From contig NZ_CP083951.1 of the NCBI RefSeq assembly GCF_006440675.2, positions 4,497,501 through 4,561,500 of the forward strand: a stretch of 64,000 nt of DNA, given 5' to 3'. This stretch comes from Mesorhizobium sp. B2-8-5. Its GTDB lineage: Bacteria > Pseudomonadota > Alphaproteobacteria > Rhizobiales > Rhizobiaceae. Every line of letters starts with the position of its first letter. Position 1 is the stretch's first letter. Positions 8,094 through 15,808 of this stretch are shown piece after piece. The translations under genes and the position numbers were made by a program. A model generated the notes under the pieces. The model searched no databases. It was not told where the DNA came from and saw nothing but the letters and a program-made list of their open reading frames with translations.

Positions 8094-9026
8094 ATGAAAC
8101 CGAAAATCTTCATTGACGGCGAACACGGCACGACGGGCCTCCAGATCAGGGCGCTGCTGGCCGACCGCGGCGACTTGGAGATCATCTCCATCCCGACGGA
8201 ACGCCGCAAGGAGGCCGCCGCCCGCGCCGAATTCCTCAACGCGGCCGACGTCGCGATCCTTTGCCTGCCCGACGCGGCGGCCAAGGAAAGCGTGTCGCTG
8301 ATTACGAACGACACCACGAAGGTGATCGATGCCTCGACCGCGCACCGCGTGGCCGAGGGTTGGGAATATGGCTTCGCGGAAATGGACAAGGACCAGGCGA
8401 AGAAGATCGGCAGCGCGAAACGCATCGCCAATCCGGGCTGCTGGCCGCAAGGGCCGATCGCGACGCTGCGGCCGCTGGTTGCAGCCGGCCTTCTGCCTGC
8501 CGACTTCCCGATCACCGTCAACGGCATCTCCGGCTATTCCGGCGGCGGCCGGCCAATGATCGAGGACTATGTCGGCAAGGGCGAGGACGCGCCCGAATTC
8601 CTGCCCTACGGGCTGACGCTGCAGCACAAACATGTGCCGGAGCTCCGCACGTATGCGAGGCTGTCGCACGACCCGATCATGCAGCCGGCGGTGGGCAATT
8701 TCGCGCAGGGCATGATCACCGTGGTGCCGCTGCAGCTCGCGGGTCTCGACCGCGTGCCGACAGGCGCGGAGCTTCACGCGGCGATCGCCGATCACTATGC
8801 GTCGATCGACGGCGGCGTGGTCGAGGTCGCGCCCTACACGCATATGGAGCGCATGCCGGAAATCGATCCGGAGATCTATAACGGCACCAACCGGATGAAG
8901 GTGTACGTCTTCGCCAATGACGAGCGGGCGCAGGCGCTGCTGATGGCCGTCTACGACAATCTCGGCAAGGGCGCGTCGGGTGCCGCGGTGCAGAATCTCG
9001 ACCTGATGCTCGGCATCAAACACTGA
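8094..9026 (+). CDS. argC: N-acetyl-gamma-glutamyl-phosphate reductase, type 2
   Basis: Catalyses the NADPH-dependent reduction of N-acetyl-glutamyl phosphate in arginine synthesis. At 310 residues it matches the short type-2 form found in rhizobia. The N-terminus KIFIDGEHGTTGLQIRALL is the nucleotide-binding start. The catalytic cysteine is Cys116 in IANPGCWPQGPIATLRPL, and NGISGYSGGGRPMI follows. A TTG start nine codons upstream (8067) is possible; the ATG at 8094 gives the usual protein. It lies 29 bp after speB and may be co-transcribed with it. Confidence 0.94.
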   Translation: MKPKIFIDGEHGTTGLQIRALLADRGDLEIISIPTERRKEAAARAEFLNAADVAILCLPDAAAKESVSLITNDTTKVIDASTAHRVAEGWEYGFAEMDKDQAKKIGSAKRIANPGCWPQGPIATLRPLVAAGLLPADFPITVNGISGYSGGGRPMIEDYVGKGEDAPEFLPYGLTLQHKHVPELRTYARLSHDPIMQPAVGNFAQGMITVVPLQLAGLDRVPTGAELHAAIADHYASIDGGVVEVAPYTHMERMPEIDPEIYNGTNRMKVYVFANDERAQALLMAVYDNLGKGASGAAVQNLDLMLGIKH

Positions 9027-9032
9027 GCGGTC

Positions 9033-9866
9033 ATGCAGGCATTCCCTGGGCGCTGGAAGGTCAGCGCTCCCGAGCTCATTGCCGAGACCTTTTCCAGCCG
9101 GATCTGGAAGGTCGTGCGGGACGATGGCTCGGTTGCCATCGTCAAGGACCTGAAACCCTTCGACGACGTCGCGGACGAGTTGCGCGGCGAGCATTACCTC
9201 GCTTGGCGGCGCGGCGAAGGCGCGGTGCGGCTGCTCGGCCGTGACGGCAATCGCATGCTGCTCGAATATGCCGGCGACAGGCTGCTTTCCGAACATCTTG
9301 CGGAGCATGGCGACGCTGCTGCGACGGCGATTGCCGCCGAGGTCATGACCAGGCTTTTCTCGCCTTCGGAGCACGCGCCTCCATCGGACCTGCAGCCGTT
9401 GCGGGAAAGGTTCGCAAGCCTGTTCAAGGCGGCAAGGGCCGACCGCGATGCCAACCGGGAGACCCTTTACGTCGAGGCGGCAGTGATCGCAGAGCGGCTG
9501 CTTGCCGATCCGCACGCAGTCCTCCCGCTGCATGGCGACCTCCATCACGACAACATCCTGTTCGGGCCGCGCGGCTGGCTGGCGATCGATCCCAAGGGCG
9601 TGCTTGGCGATCCCGGCTTCGACGCGGCGAATATGTTCTACAACCCGCTCGACCGCGACGATCTCTGCCTCGATCCGCGCCGAACCGCGCATATGGCCGA
9701 GGTATTTGGCAAAACGCTCGGACAGTCGCCCCGCGCTATCCTCGACCATGCGATCGCCTATGGCTGCCTGTCGGCAGCGTGGCATCGCGAGGACAAAAAT
9801 GCGGTTGACGAGGAGCGCGAGCTTGCCGTGGCCGAGGCCGTTCGAAAGGTTCGGTCGCAATTCTGA
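9033..9866 (+). CDS. Aminoglycoside O-phosphotransferase APH(6)-like kinase
   Basis: A 277-residue small-molecule kinase of the aminoglycoside/hydroxyurea resistance family. The kinase marks are the catalytic loop LPLHGDLHHDNILFG and the metal-binding loop WLAIDPKGVLGDPGFDAANM. The family includes streptomycin 6-phosphotransferases, but chromosomal copies in soil bacteria often have no shown resistance role. It begins six bases after argC and is probably in the same transcript. Resistance to streptomycin is therefore only a possibility. Confidence 0.82.
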   Translation: MQAFPGRWKVSAPELIAETFSSRIWKVVRDDGSVAIVKDLKPFDDVADELRGEHYLAWRRGEGAVRLLGRDGNRMLLEYAGDRLLSEHLAEHGDAAATAIAAEVMTRLFSPSEHAPPSDLQPLRERFASLFKAARADRDANRETLYVEAAVIAERLLADPHAVLPLHGDLHHDNILFGPRGWLAIDPKGVLGDPGFDAANMFYNPLDRDDLCLDPRRTAHMAEVFGKTLGQSPRAILDHAIAYGCLSAAWHREDKNAVDEERELAVAEAVRKVRSQF

Positions 9867-9950
9867 TCACCGAGGCAGGACCGACCGCGGTAACCGCCGA
9901 TTCACCATGATCGGCTATTGATGGAATCGGCCCTCCTCAAAGGAATTCCC

Positions 9951-10265
9951 ATGGTCAGCGCGATCTCCAGCTCGGTCCCAGCGGTGCAGTACTTCTCATC
10001 CACGTCGTCCGACAGCGCGGCCCAGGAGGCCGACCTCGAAAAGCAGATCCGGGCCCTGGAAGATCAGGCCAAGGCCGCCCAGGACCAGGTCGATGCCGCC
10101 AAGCTGCAGCAGCAGATCGCGGCGCTGGAGGCCAAGTTCGCCGCGCTCAAGGCGGCCGACGCGAAAAAGGCCGATCAGGACCAATCGACGACGTCCGCCG
10201 CCGCTGTCCGCCAGGCCGAATTCGACAACGAGCCGACGACGCGGTCGCATTTGTTCTCGATGTGA
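9951..10265 (+). CDS. Small coiled-coil hypothetical protein (FlxA-like)
   Basis: A 104-residue protein with no signal peptide. A Ser-rich N-terminus is followed by a heptad-patterned Ala/Gln/Lys-rich coiled coil (about residues 27-80, for example LEKQIRALEDQAKAAQDQV) and a polar tail ending RSHLFSM. AAAGGAA sits five bases before the ATG, so translation is well supported. The composition resembles FlxA-like proteins, whose function is unclear. It ends three bases before the convergent ctaA stop. Confidence 0.68.
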   Translation: MVSAISSSVPAVQYFSSTSSDSAAQEADLEKQIRALEDQAKAAQDQVDAAKLQQQIAALEAKFAALKAADAKKADQDQSTTSAAAVRQAEFDNEPTTRSHLFSM

Positions 10266-10268
10266 CCG

Positions 10269-11360
10269 TCAGCTCTTGACGGTAATCTCCGTCGGAAGCG
10301 GGTAAGCGCCCTTGGTGCCTCGCCAATGCGCGGCGGCGAAGCCGAGCAGGACAAGCGCGATCGCCTGATGCGTCAACGCCATGTGCAGCGGCACCTGCAT
10401 CAAGAGCGTGCCGATGCCGATCGAGGCCTGGACCACCACCAGCGCGAACAGAAGCGTGGCCCGGCGGGCATGGGTGGTGCCGGGCTGGCGCCGCCACGTC
10501 GCGATCATATGCCAGAGCGCCACGGCAAAGATGGTATAGGCGCCCAACCGGTGGACGAACTGCACCGTCTTCGGATTTTCGAAGAAGTTCAGCCAGGCGG
10601 GCTTCAGGAGAAGCAGATCGGATGGGATCACCTTTCCGTCCATCAGTGGCCATGTGTTGTAGGAAAGGCCGGCGTGCAGCCCGGCGACCAACCCGCCAAG
10701 ATAGATCTGGACCAGCGCGAGAAGCACGATGAAACCGGCGAGCCGCTGCGTCGACCGGTCGGCGGCGGGCTCCGAATGCGGCGCCAGCCCGCGCGCGACC
10801 ACCATCGTCGCGGTGAAGATCAGCGCGGCAAGCGTCAGGTGCGTCGCCAGCCGGTACTGGCTGACCGAGACGCGGTCGGCCAGGCCGGAAGCCACCATCC
10901 ACCAGCCGATTGCGCCCTGCAGTCCGCCGAGCAGAAGGATGCCGACGAGCTTCAGTCCAAGGCCTCGCTCGATGCGGCGCGTCGCCCAGAAGAACAGCAG
11001 CGGCAAGGCAAAGACCGCGCCGACGCTGCGCGCCAGGATGCGATGTGCCCACTCCCACCAGAAGATCGACTTGAAGTCCTGGACGCTCATGCCCTTGTTG
11101 ATCTCGGTATATTGCGGGATCTGCTGGTAGCGCTGGAACTCTTCCTGCCATTCGACGTCGTTGAGCGGCGGGATGACGCCGTGAATCGGCTGCCACTCAG
11201 TGATCGACAGCCCCGAGCCAGTGAGCCTAGTGGAGCCGCCGACAAGCACCAGCGCGAACAGCACGAGCAGCACGACGTAAAGCCAGCCACGCACCAGTGC
11301 GCGGTTCTGGAGGTCGCGGTCTCGGGCGGCATAGGGGGCCGTGGCGGTGAGGGCAGCCAT
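10269..11360 (-). CDS. ctaA: Heme A synthase (CtaA/COX15)
   Basis: A 363-residue, eight-helix inner-membrane enzyme converting heme O to heme A for the aa3-type cytochrome oxidase. Seen are the first-loop block [37 protein letters not shown] and [15 protein letters not shown] with a heme-ligand His. The repeat half has [13 protein letters not shown] and [12 protein letters not shown]. The start [16 protein letters not shown] was preferred over an upstream extension of 39 residues that is poor in family character. Convergent with the coiled-coil gene. Confidence 0.94.
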   Translation of the reverse strand: MAALTATAPYAARDRDLQNRALVRGWLYVVLLVLFALVLVGGSTRLTGSGLSITEWQPIHGVIPPLNDVEWQEEFQRYQQIPQYTEINKGMSVQDFKSIFWWEWAHRILARSVGAVFALPLLFFWATRRIERGLGLKLVGILLLGGLQGAIGWWMVASGLADRVSVSQYRLATHLTLAALIFTATMVVARGLAPHSEPAADRSTQRLAGFIVLLALVQIYLGGLVAGLHAGLSYNTWPLMDGKVIPSDLLLLKPAWLNFFENPKTVQFVHRLGAYTIFAVALWHMIATWRRQPGTTHARRATLLFALVVVQASIGIGTLLMQVPLHMALTHQAIALVLLGFAAAHWRGTKGAYPLPTEITVKS

Positions 11361-11512
11361 AGGCGTTTTTCCGGTCGTTGAAAGGCTGAAGTGGTGGACC
11401 AAGGCCGCCCAACTGGCAAGACCGGACAGCGCGGCACGCCGTCGCGCCGGGCCGCGACGGTTGCGCGCTTTCTTCATTCGGCCTAAGCGGAGCGGGTCAA
11501 CGGAACCGCGAC

Positions 11513-11728
11513 ATGCCCATTCGCCTGAAAAAGCTGATCGGAACCATATTGCTGGTGGCGCTGGTCGTCATCTACGCGCTGATCGCGTCGGCCGTCGCGG
11601 TCACCAGGCTCGCCGAATACGGGCCGACGGCGCATCTCCTCTTCTTCCTGCTCAGCGGCTTTCTGTGGGTTCTGCCGGCCATGGCCATTATCAAATGGCT
11701 GATCATCGAGCCACGCCCGAAGGGCTGA
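11513..11728 (+). CDS. DUF2842 family small membrane protein
   Basis: A 71-residue protein with two hydrophobic segments (about residues 8-30 and 42-63) and the C-terminal signature [15 protein letters not shown] before a short basic tail. This is the pattern remembered for DUF2842, an alphaproteobacterial family with no known function that is commonly near ctaA. It is divergent from ctaA. A role in heme or oxidase assembly would be inference from position only. Confidence 0.78.
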   Translation: MPIRLKKLIGTILLVALVVIYALIASAVAVTRLAEYGPTAHLLFFLLSGFLWVLPAMAIIKWLIIEPRPKG

Positions 11729-11827
11729 GCTCGCCGGCGCCGGGCAAGCAAAAACACGAATGTGATTCAGACGTGATCGGGTGCGCGCCTACCCTGCCTC
11801 GTGCATAGCTCGGCAGGGAGGCTCGGC

Positions 11828-12232
11828 ATGCTGAAGACCATGTTCGCGGGGCTGATCGTTCTGACCGGCTCACTCGCCGCTTCGATCGCGACAGCGGAAA
11901 CCATCAATGTCTCGGACGCTCACGGCGGCAGCGTCGCCGCCTATAGCCAGCGCTGGAAGGGGCTTGCGGCGCGCGGCGTCGATGTGCGCATCGTCGGCAA
12001 ATGCCAGTCGGCCTGCACCGTGCTGCTCGGCTATGTTCCACGCAATCGCATCTGCGTGACGCCGGCGGCGAGCTTCGGCTTCCATCTGGCGCACCGGCCC
12101 GACATGACCGCCTTGTTGTGGAAGGCCTACGCATCCGACATCAGAGGCTGGATCAAGGCGCATGGCGGGCTTGAAACGCAGCTCAAATGGATGAGCGCGC
12201 CCGACACCTACCGTTATTTCCATAAGTGCTGA
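11828..12232 (+). CDS. Secreted small protein with ClpP-like SACT motif
   Basis: A 134-residue protein with a signal peptide (residues 1-23, cleavage after SIATA). The mature part has the segment GGSVAAYSQRWKGLAARGVDVRI, then GKCQSACTVLLG and ASFGFHLAH. Spacing of a Gly-rich strand, a Ser in C-x-S-A-C and a His twenty-odd residues later resembles the periplasmic ClpP-fold family COG3904. It is shorter than most members and ends in Cys. Catalysis is an inference. It is convergent with the deacetylase gene, 13 bp away. Confidence 0.65.
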   Translation: MLKTMFAGLIVLTGSLAASIATAETINVSDAHGGSVAAYSQRWKGLAARGVDVRIVGKCQSACTVLLGYVPRNRICVTPAASFGFHLAHRPDMTALLWKAYASDIRGWIKAHGGLETQLKWMSAPDTYRYFHKC

Positions 12233-12245
12233 TCAAGGCGCAGGC

Positions 12246-13304
12246 CTATATCGTAACGACCATCTTGCCCGCATTGGCGAGCGGCGTGGTGATGCCGGAC
12301 AGCATCGTGCGGATATGCGCCACGCTCTGATAGCGGCCATTGACGGAGATGCGCGGCAGCGCGTGCAGGAAGCCGGCATGCTCGGCGCGCAGCACACCAT
12401 GCCGCGTGGTCACCGCCGAGGCATAGCCTGCGTCGCGGGCAAAGCCAACCTCGCGGCAACCGACGGCGCTGGCATAGCCATAGGGGTAAGCCAGATGACG
12501 CGGCTCCTCGCCAAGCCTTTCGGCCAGGATGCGGCGGACGTCGCCGATCTCATGGCGCGCATCGGCTTCGGACAGCCGCTTCAAGTTCCGATGATTGACG
12601 GTGTGGGCGCCGATAGTCACCAGCGGGTGCGCGGCCATGGTGCGAAGCTCATCCCAGTTCATCAAGGTGCATGGGCGGCCCGAGCCGAATTTGAACCCAT
12701 TGGAACGAGCAAGTTCGCGCAACGCAGCGCCCTGCTCTTCCTCGGAGACTTCCAAGGTCAGCCAGGCGTTCAGCCGCGCGACGGCCTGGATCTTCCTGCC
12801 TGGCGTCGAGCAATCGATCACCGTCGGCTTTCCCGCCATAGTCAGTGTCAGGCGCGAGCTGGTGTCGACGATATCCTCGATCACGTCCCACCAGAGATCG
12901 ACGGCGCCGTCGATCAGGCCGGGGGCGACGTAGATGGCGATCGGCGCGGCGTGCTTTTCCAGGATCGGAAGCGCCTCGGTCATGTTGTCGCGATAGGCGT
13001 CGTCGGCGGTGATCGTGGCGAACTGGCCGCTCTTGCCACCCGTCTCGATGCGCTCGATCGCTTCATCAAGGGAAACAAAGGCATAGCCCCGCCCCTTCAT
13101 GTCCGCGATCAGCCTGTCGAGGAAGGCGGGCGCGATGTTCAGATGCCGGTTGACGCTGTTCGGCTTCTCCGGTGTCGCGGTGACGCGGTGCAACATCAGG
13201 ATAGCGCCGATGCCGCCGACAAACGGCCGCGCCAGAGGCGCGAGACCGGAGTAGCGGGCAAGGTTCAGCGCCAGTTTCCGGATTGCCTCGCCCCCGTCGA
13301 TCAT
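12246..13304 (-). CDS. Polysaccharide deacetylase family protein
   Basis: A 352-residue carbohydrate esterase-4-like protein. The NodB-type core includes GAILMLHRVT, TITADDAYRDNMTEALPILEK with the metal Asp pair, TIGAHTVNHRNLKRLS with the metal-binding His residues, and HLAYPYGYAS. It likely removes acetyl groups from a surface or exported polysaccharide; no signal peptide is obvious. The start at 13304 has AAAGG upstream and leaves a clean 91-bp divergent region with the GNAT gene. The longer frame would overlap that gene. Confidence 0.85.
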   Translation of the reverse strand: MIDGGEAIRKLALNLARYSGLAPLARPFVGGIGAILMLHRVTATPEKPNSVNRHLNIAPAFLDRLIADMKGRGYAFVSLDEAIERIETGGKSGQFATITADDAYRDNMTEALPILEKHAAPIAIYVAPGLIDGAVDLWWDVIEDIVDTSSRLTLTMAGKPTVIDCSTPGRKIQAVARLNAWLTLEVSEEEQGAALRELARSNGFKFGSGRPCTLMNWDELRTMAAHPLVTIGAHTVNHRNLKRLSEADARHEIGDVRRILAERLGEEPRHLAYPYGYASAVGCREVGFARDAGYASAVTTRHGVLRAEHAGFLHALPRISVNGRYQSVAHIRTMLSGITTPLANAGKMVVTI

Positions 13305-13395
13305 TCCTTCACCTTTTGCGCCTAGGCTCATCCAAGCACGAGTTGCGCCTATGCGAACCCCCAAGTCGGAACCAATACGTCTTAAGGATTGAGGG

Positions 13396-14625
13396 ATGGT
13401 TGACGCCGCCGCGTCATTTGACGGCAACCGGGTCGCGGCCAACGAGACTTCCGCGCGACCCATGCGAGCCGATCAGGGTCGGTGGACTGCGACCGCAAAA
13501 GACGGTGCCGGGCTGGCCGACTACGTTCAATTCTGCGGCTCGGCGCTGTTCGCGCCAGCGCAAAGCGCATCCTGGGTAAACAACTGGGCAACCGCGACCG
13601 GCGCCGACATGGTTGTCGCGACGCTAACCTGCGATGGCCGTCCAGCGCTTTCGCTTGCGCTGGAAGTCGTACGACGCGGCCCATTCAAGGTTGCCCGTTT
13701 CGCCGGCGGGCGCCACGCCAACGGCAATTTCGCCGCCGCCGATCCACGTTTCCTGCCGGCTATCGACGGTCGGGCGATCCGCTCGGTGTTCAAGGTCGTC
13801 GCCCGAACGCGGCCGGACATCGACCTGATCTCGCTGGAAAGGCTGCTGCCCGACCTCGACGGCGTCGCCAACCCGCTCGCCGCACTGTCCGGCTTCCCAA
13901 GTCCGAACCTTGCGCTCGCGGTCGATCTCGACGGCGGGTTCGACGCGCTCTTGTCGCGCGCGAGCGGCAAGCGCAAGCGCAAGAAGCACCGTTCGCAGAC
14001 GCGCAAGTTCGAGGCGGTCGGCACTTTCCGCCGCATCGAGGCGCACACTCGCGAAGAGGTCGACAGGCTGCTCGACGCCTTCCTAGAGATGAAGGAAGTG
14101 CGTTTCGCCAAGATGGGCATCGCCAATGTCTTCGGCGACAGGCAAGTGCGCGACTTCTTCCGGACGCTGTTTACCGATGCGCTGACGGAGGAAAAACCGT
14201 CCTTCCTGCTGCACGGCCTGGACGTGGCGGGGAAACTGCGCGCGGTTACCGGCTCCAGCCGCTCCGGCAAGCGGCTGATCTGCGAGTTCGGCGCCATCGC
14301 CGAGGACGATCTCGCCTTCACCAGCCCCGGCGACTTCCTGTTCTTCGACAATATCCAGGAAGCCTGCGATCTCGGCTTCAAGGTCTATGACTTCTCGGTC
14401 GGCGACGAGCCTTACAAACGGCTCTGGTGCGATCTCGAGATCCAGCATTTCGAGGTGCTTGCGCCGCTGACATTGAAAGGCCGCGCATTGGCGACGACGA
14501 TGCGGCAAGGCGCGCGGGCCAAGGCCTTCATCAAGAACAATCCGACGGTCTGGAAGTTGACCAAGATGCTGCGCCGCAAGGCTGCCGGACAGGCTGCACC
14601 TGCCGCAACCGAGGACGACAGCTAG
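13396..14625 (+). CDS. CelD/BcsL-like GNAT acetyltransferase
   Basis: A 409-residue protein. The first half has the FemAB/CelD-like domain with FAPAQSASWVNNWA and RFAGGRHANGNF. The second half is the GNAT_6 acyltransferase core with EEVDRLLDAFLEMKEVRFA and GDFLFFDNIQEACDLGF. The C-terminal segment GDEPYKRLWCD is the usual end signature of this family. Members are tied to cellulose or exopolysaccharide synthesis. It sits head-to-head with a polysaccharide deacetylase, suggesting a pair that sets polymer acetylation, some kilobases from the exopolysaccharide genes. Confidence 0.82.
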   Translation: MVDAAASFDGNRVAANETSARPMRADQGRWTATAKDGAGLADYVQFCGSALFAPAQSASWVNNWATATGADMVVATLTCDGRPALSLALEVVRRGPFKVARFAGGRHANGNFAAADPRFLPAIDGRAIRSVFKVVARTRPDIDLISLERLLPDLDGVANPLAALSGFPSPNLALAVDLDGGFDALLSRASGKRKRKKHRSQTRKFEAVGTFRRIEAHTREEVDRLLDAFLEMKEVRFAKMGIANVFGDRQVRDFFRTLFTDALTEEKPSFLLHGLDVAGKLRAVTGSSRSGKRLICEFGAIAEDDLAFTSPGDFLFFDNIQEACDLGFKVYDFSVGDEPYKRLWCDLEIQHFEVLAPLTLKGRALATTMRQGARAKAFIKNNPTVWKLTKMLRRKAAGQAAPAATEDDS

Positions 14626-14751
14626 GCTTGGTAAGAGTCGCACAGTCGCCGTCGCGTTTCGGGGCGATGCGGCAAGCGGGCCGAGACCCTGAGGGACTCG
14701 ACGGAACCTATCGAGTGCCGAGAGGTTTTCGCACCCAGAAGGAGAATGGCC

Positions 14752-14988
14752 ATGGCTAAGTGCGACCAGTGCGGCAACGACTATGACAAGGCATTCCTAG
14801 TGAGCTTGGGCGGGCAAGCCTACACGTTTGACAGCTTCGAGTGCGCGATCCAGAAGCTTGCGCCGATCTGCCCTCATTGCAGGGTGCGGATCATGGGACA
14901 TGGCGTCGAGCAGGGCGATATCATCTATTGCTGCGCGCATTGCGCCGGGCAGGAAGGGGCCAACGCCCTGACCGATCGCGCACCGTGA
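14752..14988 (+). CDS. Small Cys-rich zinc-binding / metallothionein-like protein
   Basis: A 78-residue protein with eight cysteines arranged CDQC, FEC, CPHC and CCAHC plus several His. It fits two zinc-ribbon-like sites. Similar short proteins are often named prokaryotic metallothionein, though the Cys content is lower than in SmtA. The ATG at 14752 is seven bases after GAAGGAG; the upstream ATG at 14746 is too near the ribosome site. A role in metal storage or redox sensing is inference. Confidence 0.72.
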   Translation: MAKCDQCGNDYDKAFLVSLGGQAYTFDSFECAIQKLAPICPHCRVRIMGHGVEQGDIIYCCAHCAGQEGANALTDRAP

Positions 14989-15086
14989 CAATCGCGAATC
15001 CTCTGCCTCTCCCTTGGAGGGCCACGCGGAAATAACTTTCTCGTAGCGCTCTTGACTGCGATCCTGGGGCAGTCGTTCAGTTCTAA

Positions 15087-15521
15087 CTACGCCGCCTGAA
15101 CGATCTCGACCAATTCAACGTCGAACACCAGGTCCTTTCCGGCCAACGGATGATTGCCGTCGAGCTTGACGCTGGCTTCGTCCGCGCCGATGACCGTTAC
15201 TTGCATGGGACGTCCCTCGCGGGTGCGGGCCTGCAATCGGGTGCCAATATCGACGTTGATGTTTTCCGGCACGCTGGCGCGGTCGATGACTACGACCGCT
15301 TCGGGGCGATGGGGACCATACGCGGCGTCAGCGGGAACGGTGACGGTGCTTTTCGTGCCGACCTCCATGCCTTCGACATGCGTTTCGAGACCAGGAATTA
15401 CCTGTCCTTCGCCCAGTGTAAACTGCAACGGTTCACTGCCGGAAGAATCGAATTGGGTGCCGTCGACCAGACGCCCAGTGTAATTGATACGTACAGTGTC
15501 GCCATTCTTGGCCTGTGTCAT
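15087..15521 (-). CDS. FKBP-type peptidyl-prolyl isomerase (SlyD-like)
   Basis: A 144-residue cytosolic isomerase and chaperone. The N-terminal FKBP half reads GDTVRINYTGRLVDGTQFDSS and LQFTLGEGQVIPGLE. It is interrupted by an insert-in-flap region (VPENINVDIGTRLQ and following) like SlyD, and closes with LAGKDLVFDVELVEI. It lacks the His-rich metal tail of E. coli SlyD. The start at 15521 has AAAGGA upstream; the open frame continues further but is not conserved in character. The 287 bases between this gene and the next (15522-15808) hold no other convincing gene. Confidence 0.9.
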   Translation of the reverse strand: MTQAKNGDTVRINYTGRLVDGTQFDSSGSEPLQFTLGEGQVIPGLETHVEGMEVGTKSTVTVPADAAYGPHRPEAVVVIDRASVPENINVDIGTRLQARTREGRPMQVTVIGADEASVKLDGNHPLAGKDLVFDVELVEIVQAA

Positions 15522-15808
15522 AACAGCTGTCCTTTGGGAGTTTCGAGGGACCGGCCTAGGGTTCACGGTCCGCTCTTGATCATCCACGCACCAAAGTGCG
15601 CAGCGCGAAACATCAAAACTAGGTGCTATGCCGCCGATGTAAAGTGCGGGGGCCGCCGAGAAATGCCCCGGCTCGGTCTTGCACCTAAGGACTGTCATGC
15701 CCCCCGACTGAGCCGTGCTCGATTCGCTGCGGTCTCGGCCTCCGGTTCCTCGCGGTTGTCCTTAGCAAGCGCCGCGGCAGCGCAGGACAGCCTTGTCGGC
15801 CTCCAGCC

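Noticed and set aside
8046..9860. 604-residue open frame antisense to argC and the APH-like kinase
   Set aside because: Spans two well-supported genes on the other strand and shows only shadow-frame composition.
9033..9866. Acquired streptomycin-resistance gene
   Set aside because: Composition and spacing match its neighbours and it is coupled to argC; no mobile element is near, so it looks like a resident chromosomal kinase.
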